From Aplidium turbinatum (taxonomy: Eukaryota > Chordata > Ascidiacea > Aplousobranchia > Polyclinidae), in the NCBI GenBank assembly GCA_918807975.1, contig OU964922.1:9499501-9563500 (forward strand): 64,000 nt of DNA. Reading direction: 5' to 3'. Below are positions 22,201 to 31,574 of the stretch, one piece after another; within the stretch, counting starts at the first letter, position 1; every line of letters starts with the position of its first letter. Below the pieces are notes generated by a model. That model worked only from the letters and a program-made list of their open reading frames with translations, did no database searches and was not told the DNA's origin. A program made the translations under genes and the position numbers.

Positions 22201-25200
22201 ATCCGAAAAGTTTTGTTGTTGTAGGTTCGCATCCATCCATCTACAGCCTGGTTGTAATAGCCTTTAAATGGCCCAAACACTGATTTATCAAGCGGTTGAA
22301 GTTTGTGAGAAGTGTGAGGAGGCAAAGTCAGCAATTCAATGCCACTTTTATCAGCAAACTCCACAGCCTCCCAAGAAACGTGAGACTCATGGTTGTCGAG
22401 AATTAAGAGGACAGGTTGAGAGGGGGAACAACCACTATGCTTCACAAAATGTTTCAAGTAGACCAAAAATTTTTCTTCGTTAATCCACCCAGATTTGGTA
22501 CCTTCTCCAATGGATTCTGCTGGTCCATGTCTAACAAATTCCTCCTTATATCTTACTCTTGGAAAGATAAACATGGGGGGAATGGCAACACCTGAAGCAC
22601 TGACAGCACATACAACTGTTACAAGTTCTCCTCTCTCTGCAGATGTCACAGAACCAACTTGTTTTTTTCCTTTCGTTGTCACGATATGATTTGGTCTTTG
22701 CACGGTTGTGACACCTGTTTCATCAAGGTTGTATATTCTACTTGCAGCAAAGTTGTACCTAAAATACAAAACGATACAATGAAGCCTTTTTCAGATCATA
22801 AGAATTGCTAAGTACAAAGCAATGTTAGGCTATTGTTACGAGACCTGTCCATAACTCTTCCAAGGTTGTCGAAAAACTCCCCAACAGTTGTTTTGTTGAA
22901 AGCTGTCGCTCTTCCTAAAGACGTCGCTTCTGGTTTACGACATGTCAGATGGTGTCTCTCCTTGAAACCTTCAAACCAGTCAATTCCTGCAAAAGTTTAT
23001 GGGAAAGAATTGAGAGGTGGTGTGTGTTGAGTAATGTCGAAAAAACAAACCAATGTGATCTACAATGTGCTACCGTACACAATTTTCCACACAGAATTAA
23101 TAAACAAGTTAATCGTGTCTGATTAACGAAACGTCGGAAAATAAATGCAGATTATCACTAAAAACACCTTGTGATAGTTTTGCTTATTTTACACCAGAAG
23201 AGCGTATCATGTTATTGAATTAAATGCCTGGTGAACAGTCTCATTCAATTTTTAAACAACATAGGCTTAAAATAAAACAAACCTGCCATCTTAGAAACCA
23301 CCCAGTTACTTGGCATCTGAATGTTGTTCTTGTCAGCCAAACTGAAAGCCAACTCACGGCATTTGGTGCGTGTGAGTCCGTGAAATCTATCGTCCAGGTC
23401 TTTTATGTGCTGTGCGAGCAGACTTTCCAACTCCCAAGGAAACACCAGACTTTTTACCTTCGTTCTATTATAGCCAATGTTTTCTGAGAGTCTACCATTA
23501 TCAGATCCAGGACGATTGCACTCTTTGTAATAGCGACCTAAAGTGGTCCTGTTAATATGTCTTCTTTTGGCAACTTCTCTGATCGACATTCCATTCTTTA
23601 TTTCCTCCAAAGCAAGCAACATCTCCTCACGAGTGGCTGATGCGTGGCTTGTAGTTCTAACATGTTTGCGAGGCATAGTGATGGAAATAAAAACTTAAAT
23701 TCAACTAATGCTTGTAATTTACTGTGGCCAATAGGAATACCCTGTGTAAGCAATTCGCAATATTACTACAGTTAACATAGACTGTATAGCCTATTTATAA
23801 GTAGCCAAATGCATACTAAAGCACTAGACTTACAATACATTGACTACTACAGACCGCAAACTATTTCAGAAGAAGCTACTAAAACTTATTTTCTTCTGGG
23901 AGGTTTGAGCCACCGGTTCAAACCTCCCGAATCAACTGGTTCAAACCTCCCTGTTGCCACCATTTTAAGAAACTTGTCTAATCAGCTATTAAATCTTTCA
24001 CTTACAGAGCATTTGCCAGCATCATTAAACACCTTTTAGATAGGACTACTCATGGTAGTATTAACTATTGCCTAAGTAAAACAGCGAAGATGGCATGCAG
24101 CTACAAACTGAAATTCCTAAAATTTACTTTTTGCAAGGAAAACAAGTTCTAACCTGCTTGCGCTAAAATCGCTGCTGCTATCGCTCTAACGTAGACATGC
24201 TTTGGAATCACTTTACTTCTTCTGTCTACAGACATAGTTACGTCATTTCTACTTTTATGGTATCCGCAATAACAGCCATGGTTCAAACCTCCCAGTGGCT
24301 CAAACCTCCCCACTCTCCCCTATAAGGCGTTGTGGTCGAGAGATTTTTCTCACTTATCACTGTGAAAGCGTTGGCTATTTAAATCTATGATGTCATAATC
24401 AGATTGAAATATCACAAAACATTGCGGAAAAGGTATGCAAAGTAAGGTAAATTGTATTTCACAGCGTTGTTTGAAGCTTAGCGGTTCAGAACATTCTTCG
24501 TTAAATTCTGAGTGTAGATCAACAGGTGTAAGAGTTTAAAAAACATCACAATCAATTTTACCTTGTATCTTGCATTAGTTTAGAAGTCATCAGGGTTGCC
24601 AAATATTTTACATTGCACTGTCCGTGAAATATAATTAACTTTACAGCACGCCTAAACGTAATATAATTGGTAATTATAACTATGCATTAAATTTTAATAG
24701 AAACGTGTACAACTGTACATTGCTTTGTAAATCATGATGTTCTAAGAATCGGTATTAAAGTCTTTGTTGTTTGATCATCAACGCGAGCTTAAGGCATATC
24801 TGGAAACTTTTGGACCTCCAGGCCATCTGGACCGCCAGGCCACTACAGTAGTCCAGGATTTATCCGAGTTGTAAAAGACGTGAACTTTTTCAGAGGTCTT
24901 AGATAAAGTTGTGCACGGCCACAGATTGTCAGTTATAGATTTTCTTCACTTCAGAACTACGCTAAAAAGTGCAATAGGCCTCAAATGGTCGAAATGAAAT
25001 TAATGAAATGCCGTTTCGTTTCGGCTGAATAAAATGCAACGGACTATTTTACTATATGGTTGCGTCGTCGTTTTTTTGTCAACAAAACAACCGTAGGTTT
25101 TTTCATGTTCAATTTCAATCATGTGTTCTTGTTTTTTGTTTTTTTTTATGAATATACTAACCCGTGTTCCGTTTCAAAATCCAGGCACAGTCGTTTCTAA

Positions 25201-27625
25201 TTGAAGTAAAACCCACTAGAATTATAGTAGAACTCAAAAAGCAACTGAAATTCCAAGTATTCTACATGGGCTGCACTAAGTTCGTTGAAAAGTTGACTGA
25301 TCTTTTGTGGATTTAAGCTTACCTTAGGGGGCACATAGCAGGGCACCCGTCGGTAAGCCACTGCCTAATGTCAATGTCGCTATAGATGAAACTGAACACA
25401 TTCTTCATAATCATTGTGCAAGTAAGATATTGTGACTTTAATTTTTATCTGGGTCACCGTCTTAGTGTCGATGTCACAATGTTAAAAATTAAAAATAATC
25501 CAATGACTAACTAGTGTGCGGCCTTGTTACCTTGATTGTCACACTAAATCAGCAGGCCTTTCCATTTCAAATATTTATGAAAAGGAACAAGTGAGTTTGA
25601 AAACCTTTGAGAATATTCAGGTAATATGAAACCAAGGAAGTTTCAGAAATATTTAATAAAACTACCATTCTCTTTCAGTGCCACGCTTTTTTGATGAAAT
25701 TTTCAGGATTGGGCTTGAGCAAAGGCTTTCATTTTGAACTGCTGTATTTTGAGAACTGTAACTGCTAGAAAAAAAATCAAAACATGAAAGTTGTTGCATT
25801 TTCAACAGTCTTTTACAGTATGTTTACAAATTTTGTGTATTTTTTTTTTAAATGCCTTAAATGACTAAAATTTCTGACAAACTACAAAAATTCTGTGTTT
25901 TTTTGAGTTTTTTTCGCTTCCGTTTAGATATCTGAAAAAAATCTTCAAACTGCGATAAACTTCACCGGTAGATGTCAGGCAAGTACTACGCTCGTCGCAC
26001 AAAGGTTGTCACGGAGATATCGACGCGTTTTGCGAAGAAAGAACTGGATATACCTCACTTTGCACAAAAAATGACAGTTTTTTGTAAATAATTGATAATT
26101 GCAGAAAAAATTTAAATACAAACGTAGTTATTTCTTTCCACTTTTAGACAATACAAGTCTTCTTCTTTCTAAAACAGTCAGACTCATGCAGTTTGGCAAA
26201 CAAAAAGACCAGATTTATCTACTTATCAAAAGACATCACACTATTACGTGTATACACGTAGTGAGCACTGGCAGAAAAAACTTTTTCTCTCTACATTGAG
26301 AAATTCCAAGTCTGACTACTTAGATTGCTGGAAGATGGAGACTACCGTTTCTTCGACTTGTTGTTTTTCTTTAGTCATTGCAAACAAACTGTACTTCAGA
26401 AATGACTGCAAATAAGCAGGCACTAACCGATTAATGCAATAAACAAAGAAAAACGAAACACATACACTGCTTCAACGCGTGATGGAAACCTACCAAAAAA
26501 TAACCATCAGGCATTGGAGCGTGTAAAGCAATGTTGCAGAACGCGTTTTCGAATATCAAATTCTCATCAGTGCAACTACATTTATGAACACAATAACAAC
26601 GGTTAAATTTAAACTCAATACAATACATTACAAAGATTATAAGGACATATTCTCAGTGTTCAATTGAATATTAATAAATCCAGAGACATCAGAAAATCAC
26701 TTCCCGCATGCAATTCCAGACCGACATTACTCGCTTAAGTTTTTTTTTTGTTAAGACAAACTTAATGTTCAAAGCAAAATAGCAAAACAATGAACATCTA
26801 CCGAAGTATACTAATTTACAGTACTTAAATAAGCAATGAAAATTAATAGACGGCATTGTTCTTAATATCAATTCAATGTGATTTCAGTGATTATAATACA
26901 ATGTAATATAGTAACGTATCCAATTAATTAACGACGACCTTTTAAAGCACACGTTAATTCGAAAAGAAACAAGAATTTATCAAAAGTCTCAGTCATTTTA
27001 GAAGATTTACACCACCGGTTACAGGACCATCTTTGCTTGTTTCCTTGACAGAGTCAACTCTGATTGATCATATACGCCTTGGAGAGTAGCTAGTTGAGTA
27101 GCTAGCTAGCTAGCTAGCTAGCTTTGGAGAGTAGCTAGCTAGCTAGCTTGGAGAGTAGCTATTTGATATTCTCCATCTTCCAGCAATCTAAGTAGTCAGA
27201 CTTGGAATTTCTCAATGTAGAGAGAAAAAGTTTTCTCTGCCTATAAAACGTTAAATGGTAGTTTTATTAAATATTTTTTTGAGAATATGTAATTAGTTTA
27301 TTACTGGGCTAGCGAGCAACGGTTTCACTTTTTACATGTTGAGACTTAAAAACCATGTTAAAATGAAAACTTTGTTCGTTAGGTAGATTGTAGATAGATA
27401 TTGTATTCATAACGACGTTGTCAACAGTTTTTGCTGATTCCCTCTTGTATTGTTTAGCGTCGGCAGAGACAAGCTCGTCGGTTTGCAAAGTGGCTGAAGC
27501 AGAGGCAACGTAAAGAAAACAGACAACATCTCAAAGAACAGAGAAGCGGTCTTTTTGTCAACGAGAAGAAAGTGAAAATCCAAATTGAAAACGAAGCCGA
27601 GGAAGAAGTTGAAATTGATATTTAG
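10202..27625 (+). CDS. FAM199X: FAM199X homologue, six exons, 448 aa
   Basis: Exons: 10202-10374, 11709-11849, 12244-12298, 13100-13654, 18603-18857, 27458-27625; all junctions are GT/AG with matching phases, 1347 nt in all. The N-terminal part (about 1-280) is acidic, Ser-rich and poorly conserved (MAGSDIDSTDLAFF...). From about residue 285 it follows vertebrate FAM199X: KLGFVEQLSERITKTMGLQ running into EQLDIIQIIGANN across the exon 4/5 junction, then RRSNSDGNIAKTLSDAQKEQ and a very basic stretch rich in Arg, Lys and Gln ending SGLFVNEKKVKIQIE with an acidic tail. Human FAM199X (388 aa) has no established function; the basic C-terminus suggests a nuclear or nucleic-acid-linked role, which is inference. 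A pyrimidine-rich CAG at 10161-10163, 38 nt before the ATG, could be a 5' UTR or spliced-leader acceptor. Introns 4 and 5 are filled with transposons. Confidence 0.9.
11999..12165 (-). mobile_element. SINE family A
   Basis: Reverse copy in intron 2 of FAM199X: GGTTGAAGATTTAGATAAAG, then TTGTGTCCACTGTCCACCTT, ATGGACACAGC and GGGCGGTATCAAACTGG. Its B-box side has decayed (ATCAAACT for TTCGAACC-type). Confidence 0.7.
13655..14201. other. Start of FAM199X intron 4
   Basis: Non-coding. A half-decayed palindromic-MITE sequence is recognisable at about 14003-14043 (ATTTTTACATTGATTCCACG and an inverted partner). Nothing else seen. Confidence 0.45.
14599..14788. mobile_element. Small hAT-type MITE
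   Basis: TIR CAGGGCCGTAGCCAG against CTGGCTACGGGCCTG. 8-mers CGTGGGGG (14591-14598) and CGTGGGTG (14789-14796) form a 7/8 target duplication. No ORF. The GTAGCCAG terminus resembles the MITEs at 50454 and 54717. Confidence 0.7.
14871..15858 (+). mobile_element. Mariner-like element, internally deleted
   Basis: TIRs start CAGGGTGATTGAAAAGTAAC and end GTTACTTTTCAATCACCCTG. The right flank is TA; the left flank reads TAA, so the TA duplication is not clean. It carries the partial transposase at 15069-15747. Confidence 0.85.
15069..15747 (+). pseudogene. Mariner-superfamily transposase with internal deletion
   Basis: The native start is still visible at 15069 (MAGRLTLQERW), but after about 11 residues the sequence jumps into the catalytic domain: the usual helix-turn-helix region of roughly 100-130 residues is gone. 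The remaining catalytic part (best frame 15112-15747) has all three acids: ILWSDEAVF, FMQDGAPPH and WPARSPDLTPCDFF, with 36 residues between the second and third aspartates as I count. The C-terminus NKGAHIEF-stop is intact. It belongs to the IS630-Tc1-mariner superfamily and is not expected to be active without its DNA-binding domain. Confidence 0.85.
15881..16789. mobile_element. Non-autonomous hAT element
   Basis: TIRs CAGTGGCGGCTCGT and ACGAGCCGCCACTG, flanked by a perfect 8-bp duplication ATCGGCAG (15873-15880, 16790-16797). GGGGGGGCTGCA lies just inside both ends. No transposase seen. Inserted in the hAT at 14202-17510. Confidence 0.9.
16882..16967. mobile_element. 86-bp palindromic MITE, near-perfect copy
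   Basis: CCAGACAACAAAATC... mirrors ...GATTTTGCTGTCTGG around the centre TCTGCAGA (16921-16928); the geometric centre of the element equals the centre of the palindrome. A few mismatches only. It is the best copy together with 19511-19596. Confidence 0.85.
17160..17323 (+). pseudogene. hAT transposase C-terminal fragment
   Basis: The plus frame reads EVFGIAATSAPEERSFSKAG, then KLRSRLTGDHVDQLVF and ends INTNMGLEL-stop at 17321-17323. This is the hAT dimerisation region, whose SAP-ER-FS-AG and K-R-RL motifs are clear. A stop just upstream shows it is a remnant. It belongs to the surrounding hAT at 14202-17510. Confidence 0.85.
17538..18475 (+). mobile_element. Tc1/mariner element with broken transposase
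   Basis: TIRs start CAGGGTCATCAATAATTAAC and end GTTGATGACCCTG, with TA duplicated at 17536-17537 and 18476-18477. The transposase reads in pieces: IQTVAKEANVAYGTMLTVLK (helix-turn-helix part), NLVFRDEKKFDVQHHFN, GAASVMVWAAVNESG and PLSPDLNPLDFGIW (third acid). Several stops and frame changes make it inactive, and the 5' end looks short. It lies in intron 4 of FAM199X, just right of the hAT at 14202-17510. Confidence 0.85.
18953..18998. repeat. Hairpin in FAM199X intron 5
   Basis: Arms CCTCCATTCATTCTTCTT and AAGAAGAGTGAATGGAGG pair with one mismatch over 18 bp and a 10-nt loop, 95 nt after the exon 5 donor. Confidence 0.65.
19511..19596. mobile_element. 86-bp palindromic MITE, near-perfect copy
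   Basis: CCAGACAGCAGAATCCGTCA mirrors ACGGATTTTGCTGTCTGG around TCTGCAGA (19550-19557). Exactly the same length as 16882-16967. Confidence 0.85.
19984..20160. repeat. Two decayed palindromic-MITE pieces
   Basis: 19984-20023 is a worn palindrome (TTACGTCGTTTCAACG and its inverted partner). 20109-20160 is a left half only (CCAGGCAGCAAAATCCGTCA up to CTGCAGACG). Together with full copies they show a family of several ages. Confidence 0.6.
20395..20560 (+). mobile_element. tRNA-derived SINE, family B
   Basis: GGTTAAGGCGGTGGTAG is followed by the B box GTGGGTTTGATTCCCACC and then CTTCCGTAATTACCAAACAA. The same B box plus tail recurs reversed at 29745-29890. Confidence 0.65.
21234..23676 (-). CDS. 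Tigger/pogo-class transposase, three exons, 686 aa, apparently intact
   Basis: Exons on the minus strand: 23676-23283, 22986-22845, 22758-21234; GT/AG at both introns and the phases fit exactly (2061 nt). The N-terminus has a psq-type helix-turn-helix (LALEEIKNGMSIREVAKRR). Residues about 60-178 form the CENP-B-like DNA-binding part (GIDWFEGFKERHHL). The DDE domain has D191 (YNLDETG), D300 (LILDNHESH) and D336 (HKLQPLDKSVFGPF), i.e. 35 residues between the last two. A Lys/Arg-rich linker with acidic Ser clusters (SSSSDEDD) precedes a C-terminal module starting ELAVGDFVVVKFNTKENTRH. No stop or frame break in any exon. Expected nuclear enzyme cutting at its own TIRs; it could also mobilise related MITEs. 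Domestication is less likely because TIRs and the TA duplication are still present. Confidence 0.85.
23158..23262. repeat. Unclassified ~105-bp interspersed repeat, copy 2
   Basis: Partner of 8640-8745; it lies in the first intron of the Tigger transposase and spans part of the ACACCAGAAGAGCG / AATGCCTGGTGAACAG region. Confidence 0.45.
24323..26245. other. FAM199X intron 5, no gene seen
   Basis: AT-rich non-coding DNA. A 21-bp word at 25649-25669 reappears inverted at about 27256-27275, hinting at an outer, decayed pair of arms around the element at 26270-27241. Nothing else recognised. Confidence 0.4.
26246..26261. repeat. 16-bp perfect palindrome
   Basis: TACGTGTATACACGTA, just outside the left arm of the inverted-repeat element at 26270. 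Confidence 0.8.
26270..27241. mobile_element. Element with ~72-bp terminal inverted repeats
   Basis: Left arm 26270-26341 (GGCAGAAAAAACTTTTTCTC...) and right arm 27170-27241 are inverted copies with very few differences. The inside (about 830 bp) has no ORF I trust and contains a TAGC microsatellite. No target duplication recognised. It lies in FAM199X intron 5, 216 bp before exon 6. Confidence 0.65.
27085..27165. repeat. (TAGC)n microsatellite
   Basis: Runs of TAGC interrupted by GGAGAG units; TAGC/GCTA is self-complementary and hairpin-prone. Inside the inverted-repeat element. Confidence 0.8.
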
Positions 27626-27637
27626 AGTATTGCGATC

Positions 27638-27672
27638 TTGGTCATTTTTAACGTCGATTCAATGTAAGAAGA
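27638..27672. repeat. Half copy of the palindromic MITE in the FAM199X 3' UTR
   Basis: GTCATTTTTAACGTCGATTC and AATGTAAGAAG match one arm of the 86-bp family, starting 13 nt after the FAM199X stop codon. Confidence 0.45.
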
Positions 27673-27776
27673 GAAATATGTTCACAGCTATGTGAGTGCC
27701 ATAATGACCAGGCATTTGAACCACTGTTTAATCAATGCACTTTGCTTTCGTTCACGCTGCTTCATTTAAAAAAGTC

Positions 27777-27782
27777 AATAAA
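27777..27782 (+). terminator. Poly(A) signal of FAM199X
   Basis: AATAAA 152 nt after the TAG at 27623-27625. Confidence 0.7.
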
Positions 27783-27999
27783 ATCAGTGTTGAAAACCTG
27801 ACTTCATTGAACTTCATTGACTACGTCAATTAATGCAATTTAAATCTAAAATTTGGTTAAGGGTCTTAATCTACAGCTACACCTTATGTGTTATGTCGGC
27901 GAAAAACTATTTGCTACAATGAATCGATATCAAAACGGCGAGTTGTGGAATAGGCAATTTGTTATCAAGAAGTTTACTGATTGTTTGCTCCCATTTTAC

Positions 28000-28985
28000 T
28001 TCAAAGAAGCCTGGTCTTCATCCCGAAACATCAGAGTCGACCAGTTGTCTGCAGCAACTCCTCTTTCTATTGTTGGCATTTTTAGCTTTTTGTCATGTCA
28101 TCTCTCACGGTGTCATCCCACGTTTTCTTTGTTTTTTTCTCATTTTTCCTTTCACTACCTTATTCCAAGCTCGCATTGTCAAATTGTTTTCATCCATTCG
28201 TTCAAGATGTCTAACTCATCTCAGACGATGTCCACGCAAGTACTCTTCAATATCATCAACATCAGTCCACTCTCTCAAAACATCATTTCCAATTTTGTCG
28301 AGAAATGTCTTGCCACACATTATACGAACTATCCTCATTTCTGTCGTTTGCATTCGTCTAATATCCGCCCTCTTCATTACCGAGCATTCACTTCCATACC
28401 ACATCACGTTCTTACACACGCCTTGTAGGACTACTACCTTTCTTCCAATCTGCGGGAAAGCATTCTGCCACAAAGTGTGCCTGATAATTCTTTAAACTTT
28501 TTCCAACCCGCCGTCACAGCTCTGCTGGTTCAATTATATTTTTCTAACATATCTCTATAGCGGAGCTTCGTAACAATTTCTGTCTTATCGCGTCCTAATG
28601 TCACATGCTTCTACGTTTCATCAATTCATCAGCTACAATACCCTCACGGCTTTCACATTCAAAACGTATCCCACCATCCCACTCATCAATCTTTCATGAA
28701 TGCCTGAACATCTTTAGCGAACTCAATAGGCTACTTACATTTAATACCCTGAATAGAATTGCCCATCACTCACCTCACCTGCCACATATTGCACATGAAT
28801 CCATAACATCGACTGCTAATACCTCATTGGTACATTTTATTCTTGTTCTCATTGCTTTCGTTTTAATCACAGTCACGTTTAAACTTTCGTTTTCCAATGA
28901 ATTTTTCCATTTGACATACTTTTCTTCCACCTCTTTCCAACTGTCTTCAATAAGCACTGAATCGTCAGCGTACAAATTTTCTTTT
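28000..28985 (-). mobile_element. LINE 3' part with reverse-transcriptase and C-terminal motifs
   Basis: Minus-strand frames show MYADDSVLIEDSWKEVEEKY (the YADD box of the polymerase), VTVIKTKAM, a C-x2-C zinc-knuckle start (DSCAICG), then WYGSECSVMKRADIRRMQTT and EMRIVRIMCGKTFLDKIGND, the usual LINE C-terminal conserved region, and RPRKTW-like residues further on. It is split between frames, with stops, and starts abruptly at the YADD box, so it is a 5'-truncated inactive copy. To its right (29035-29075) CGACGTTTCGCGCATCC begins other repeat DNA. Clade not assigned. Confidence 0.8.
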
Positions 28986-29129
28986 ATTGTGTTGTCCAGT
29001 TTATCTGAGCTTCCATAACTATGACAAAAGCAGGATTTATTGCTTCACCGACGTTTCGCGCATCCTCAGAGCGAGTAACATACAAATAAAATTTACAAAG
29101 TTATGCACCGCACTGAAAGCCTAGGTAGC

Positions 29130-29217
29130 ACCGCTATTCCAAAAATGTAGCGGTGCTACCGCTACTTTTACCAAAAAGTAGCGGCGCTATAAAAGTAGCG
29201 CGCTACTACCCACCTCT
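29130..29217 (-). mobile_element. Single end of a hAT element
   Basis: Read on the minus strand it starts CAGAGGTGGGTAGTAGCGCG followed by repeated TAGCGG/GCTAC words, a well-known hAT terminus. The other end is not found nearby. Confidence 0.5.
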
Positions 29218-29335
29218 GATTAATAGCATTTATTATTTAATGACTAATATATTATAATAAAATATATAAAAATAAATATAGCCTAACGCTATTTAACCGA
29301 ACATTAACTCTCATCCTACACAGCTGAGCAGTCGG

Positions 29336-29510
29336 CTGCATGGCTGAGTAGTTAGAGATCCTGCACGACATTTGAAAGTCGACGGTTCGACTCTCATTAA
29401 TTGTGAGTAGGGTACAGAGCGAAGGCTGTACCGAGATACCAACTGGAGGGTGGACACGAAGATTGACCTTCTTGTCTTCCCATCAACTTAATTTAATGTT
29501 TTTCAACTGA
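29336..29510 (+). mobile_element. SINE family A, good tRNA head
   Basis: A box TGGCTGAGTAGTTAG, B box GGTTCGACTCT, then GGTGGACACGAAGATTGACC, TGTCTTCCCATCAACTTAA and a TTTTTCAACTGAAGG end. It is the copy in which the RNA polymerase III promoter is clearest. Confidence 0.75.
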
Positions 29511-29744
29511 AGGCAAACTTATGGCTTTTCATAATATAATCTGATATGGTGCGTGAGAGTAAATTAATTTTTCCACTTTTGGTAAGGACAAAACAAGAGT
29601 AAAAGTCTTGGGTACGGTATCCATGAGACTAGCTTAAAATAATAGCCGCCGAGGTTTTTGTAAGAACTTGTAAGGCATGAACCAATCAGAACATGGTTTA
29701 AGTGGCTACCGTCCAATTGTGACCCTTCTAACACTAAGCCAGAG

Positions 29745-29890
29745 AGTTGATCAGTGCTTTGAACGTTGTTTGGTAATTACAAAAGAAAAAGGAGTTAGGC
29801 TATGACTGGATGGGAATCGAACCCACGTCATTTAAATGTATTCACTAGTCTTAACTCTTTAGGTTGGGACACCCTGGATACGGCGGAAGG
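29745..29890 (-). mobile_element. SINE family B
   Basis: On the minus strand GACGTGGGTTCGATTCCCA (B box) is followed by CTTTTGTAATTACCAAACAA, matching the copy at 20395-20560. Confidence 0.65.
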
Positions 29891-30186
29891 TTCAATTAAT
29901 TTACTTTCTACGAGAAATATTTGCGTTTTTTCTCTGTTGTACTTCCATGTACGAAGTTACGTCACAGACAACGCAGCTTCTGATGGGCTAATACTTCATA
30001 GGCGTTTACAAAAGTTGTTATGATATAGGCTAGTGGCTACCTTTTGATAACGCCCTTGTTCAATTCCGCCAGCCCTGTCGCACAATGTCTCATTGGTTGC
30101 CTGATTTTTTTTGTTCGTGATGGAGAATACAAACATTGTCTGTCGCTTTCTACAGACATGCAAGGGAGTACTTGTCTGCCTGCTCT

Positions 30187-30330
30187 TTTAGCTCAGTTGC
30201 TTCATCAACAAAGAAACTTCAAGGCCAACAGGCGCTGGTTCGGTTCTCTGGGTATGCTATTGAGCAACGCATTTCAAGGACAGATCTCCATTCAGCGGCA
30301 CCTAGCGCATGGGAGCATTTGCAGAACCAA
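30187..30330 (+). mobile_element. SINE family C, diverged copy
   Basis: TTAGCTCAGTTG (A box) ... GCTGGTTCGGTTCTCTGGGT (B box), then TTGAGCAACGCA and CTCCATTCAGCGGCACCTA, all matching 57520-57845. Confidence 0.65.
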
Positions 30331-30419
30331 AAACTGCGTCAGTTGCTCACTAGCCAGAAATTTAATAAACACGCAGTAGAATCTACAGAGCACAAAATTT
30401 CTGGTTAAACATACAATCA

Positions 30420-31574
30420 TGTAGGTTAACATTCAAACGTAGGCTACATACACAGATAGAGGACACATGTGAATAATAGATTAGGCTACGATAAGGCTTT
30501 GAAACCGACCAAACGTTTTCCACTCCAACTGCAAACTTGCCAAAATAGCCTATGTAGGCTGGGCAGCGCCAAAACAATGTAGGCTGGTCTATATCGCTGA
30601 TGAAGTGAATTAACGCGTAGGCTACGTTGTGAACTGCACCATGAATTCCTATAGTTGCACGGTAATTGTAACCAGTCCTCATACCCAGTTTGTGAATGTT
30701 ATTTCACTGAACATACTCTTGACTCTTCAATTTCTCCTTCCTACAGCTAACCGAGTCAACGTTATGATGCGAAAGAAATTTCCGTTACTCCCTAACTTAC
30801 AGATACCACAATCTTAGATTGTTTCTGACCCAACAACTCAGGTTTGCGGGAACGATAAAAAGTAGGCTTACAAAAAGTTGCCGTATCCAAAACGAAAATG
30901 TGCTGATTTGTGCCAGACTCTTGGTTGTAGGCTTATGAACGGAACCTACAAAATTACGCAGTTTTGGCACGAAACAGCTTAATCCACTTTTTGGATTTTA
31001 CTCTATTTCGGTATCACAAACTTAAGCTGTTTCTGATAAAACACAAGGATCGACTTGCTTTAGCTTAGCAACCTAACATCGGGAGCTTCCACTCTCGCCA
31101 TGTAGGCCTAAGGCAACGTTGGCAGGCTAGTCACTCTCCCCCGCACACTGTGCGGCGCACAGTAATAGCATCAGCCAAGAAACGAAATATACACATTAAA
31201 ACCAAAATAAGATTTTCGAAAACCAATAAAATTTTATCCAATATAGGGTAGTTTATAACCCATAAATAATGTATTGGGTCTACCAACCCTACCAGTTGTT
31301 ATAGCCTACTTATACGATACCTTTTCCTGTTGGTAGTAATCTCATATAGGCTACAGTAGGTAGGATAATAGCCTACGATGAATAATTTACTAAATCGCGG
31401 ACCTTGAGCGGTCATTCGTTTGCTGATGCACCACTATATGTGGTTTTGATAACACCATATCCACACATAAAAACACGTTTTCAATGTGAAAGATTGAGGT
31501 TACAGATGTTTGGTTTAAACCAAAAAACAATAATAAAAAGGAACTTGAATTGTTGAAGTTCGATACGAAGAAGG
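30420..31574. other. Gap between LINE/SINE debris and the 14-3-3 stop codon
   Basis: No gene recognised. The words TAGGCTA/TAGCCTA occur at least ten times here. It probably includes the 14-3-3 3' UTR on the minus strand, but I could not fix a poly(A) signal. Confidence 0.4.

Larger units (their letters stand above)
20789..24320 (-). mobile_element. Autonomous Tigger/pogo element
   Basis: TIRs GGGGAGGGTGGGGTGGTTTG (left) and the inverted CAAACCTCCCCACTCTCCCC (right), flanked by TA at 20787-20788 and 24321-24322. Just inside, the word GGTTTGAACCA and its reverse recur: left at 20805-21055, right at 23895-24300. It codes for the transposase at 21234-23676. It fills the middle of FAM199X intron 5 in the opposite orientation. 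Confidence 0.9.

Noticed and set aside
27853-29018. Plus-strand ORFs of 137-191 codons
   Set aside because: Antisense shadows of the LINE polymerase remnant on the minus strand.
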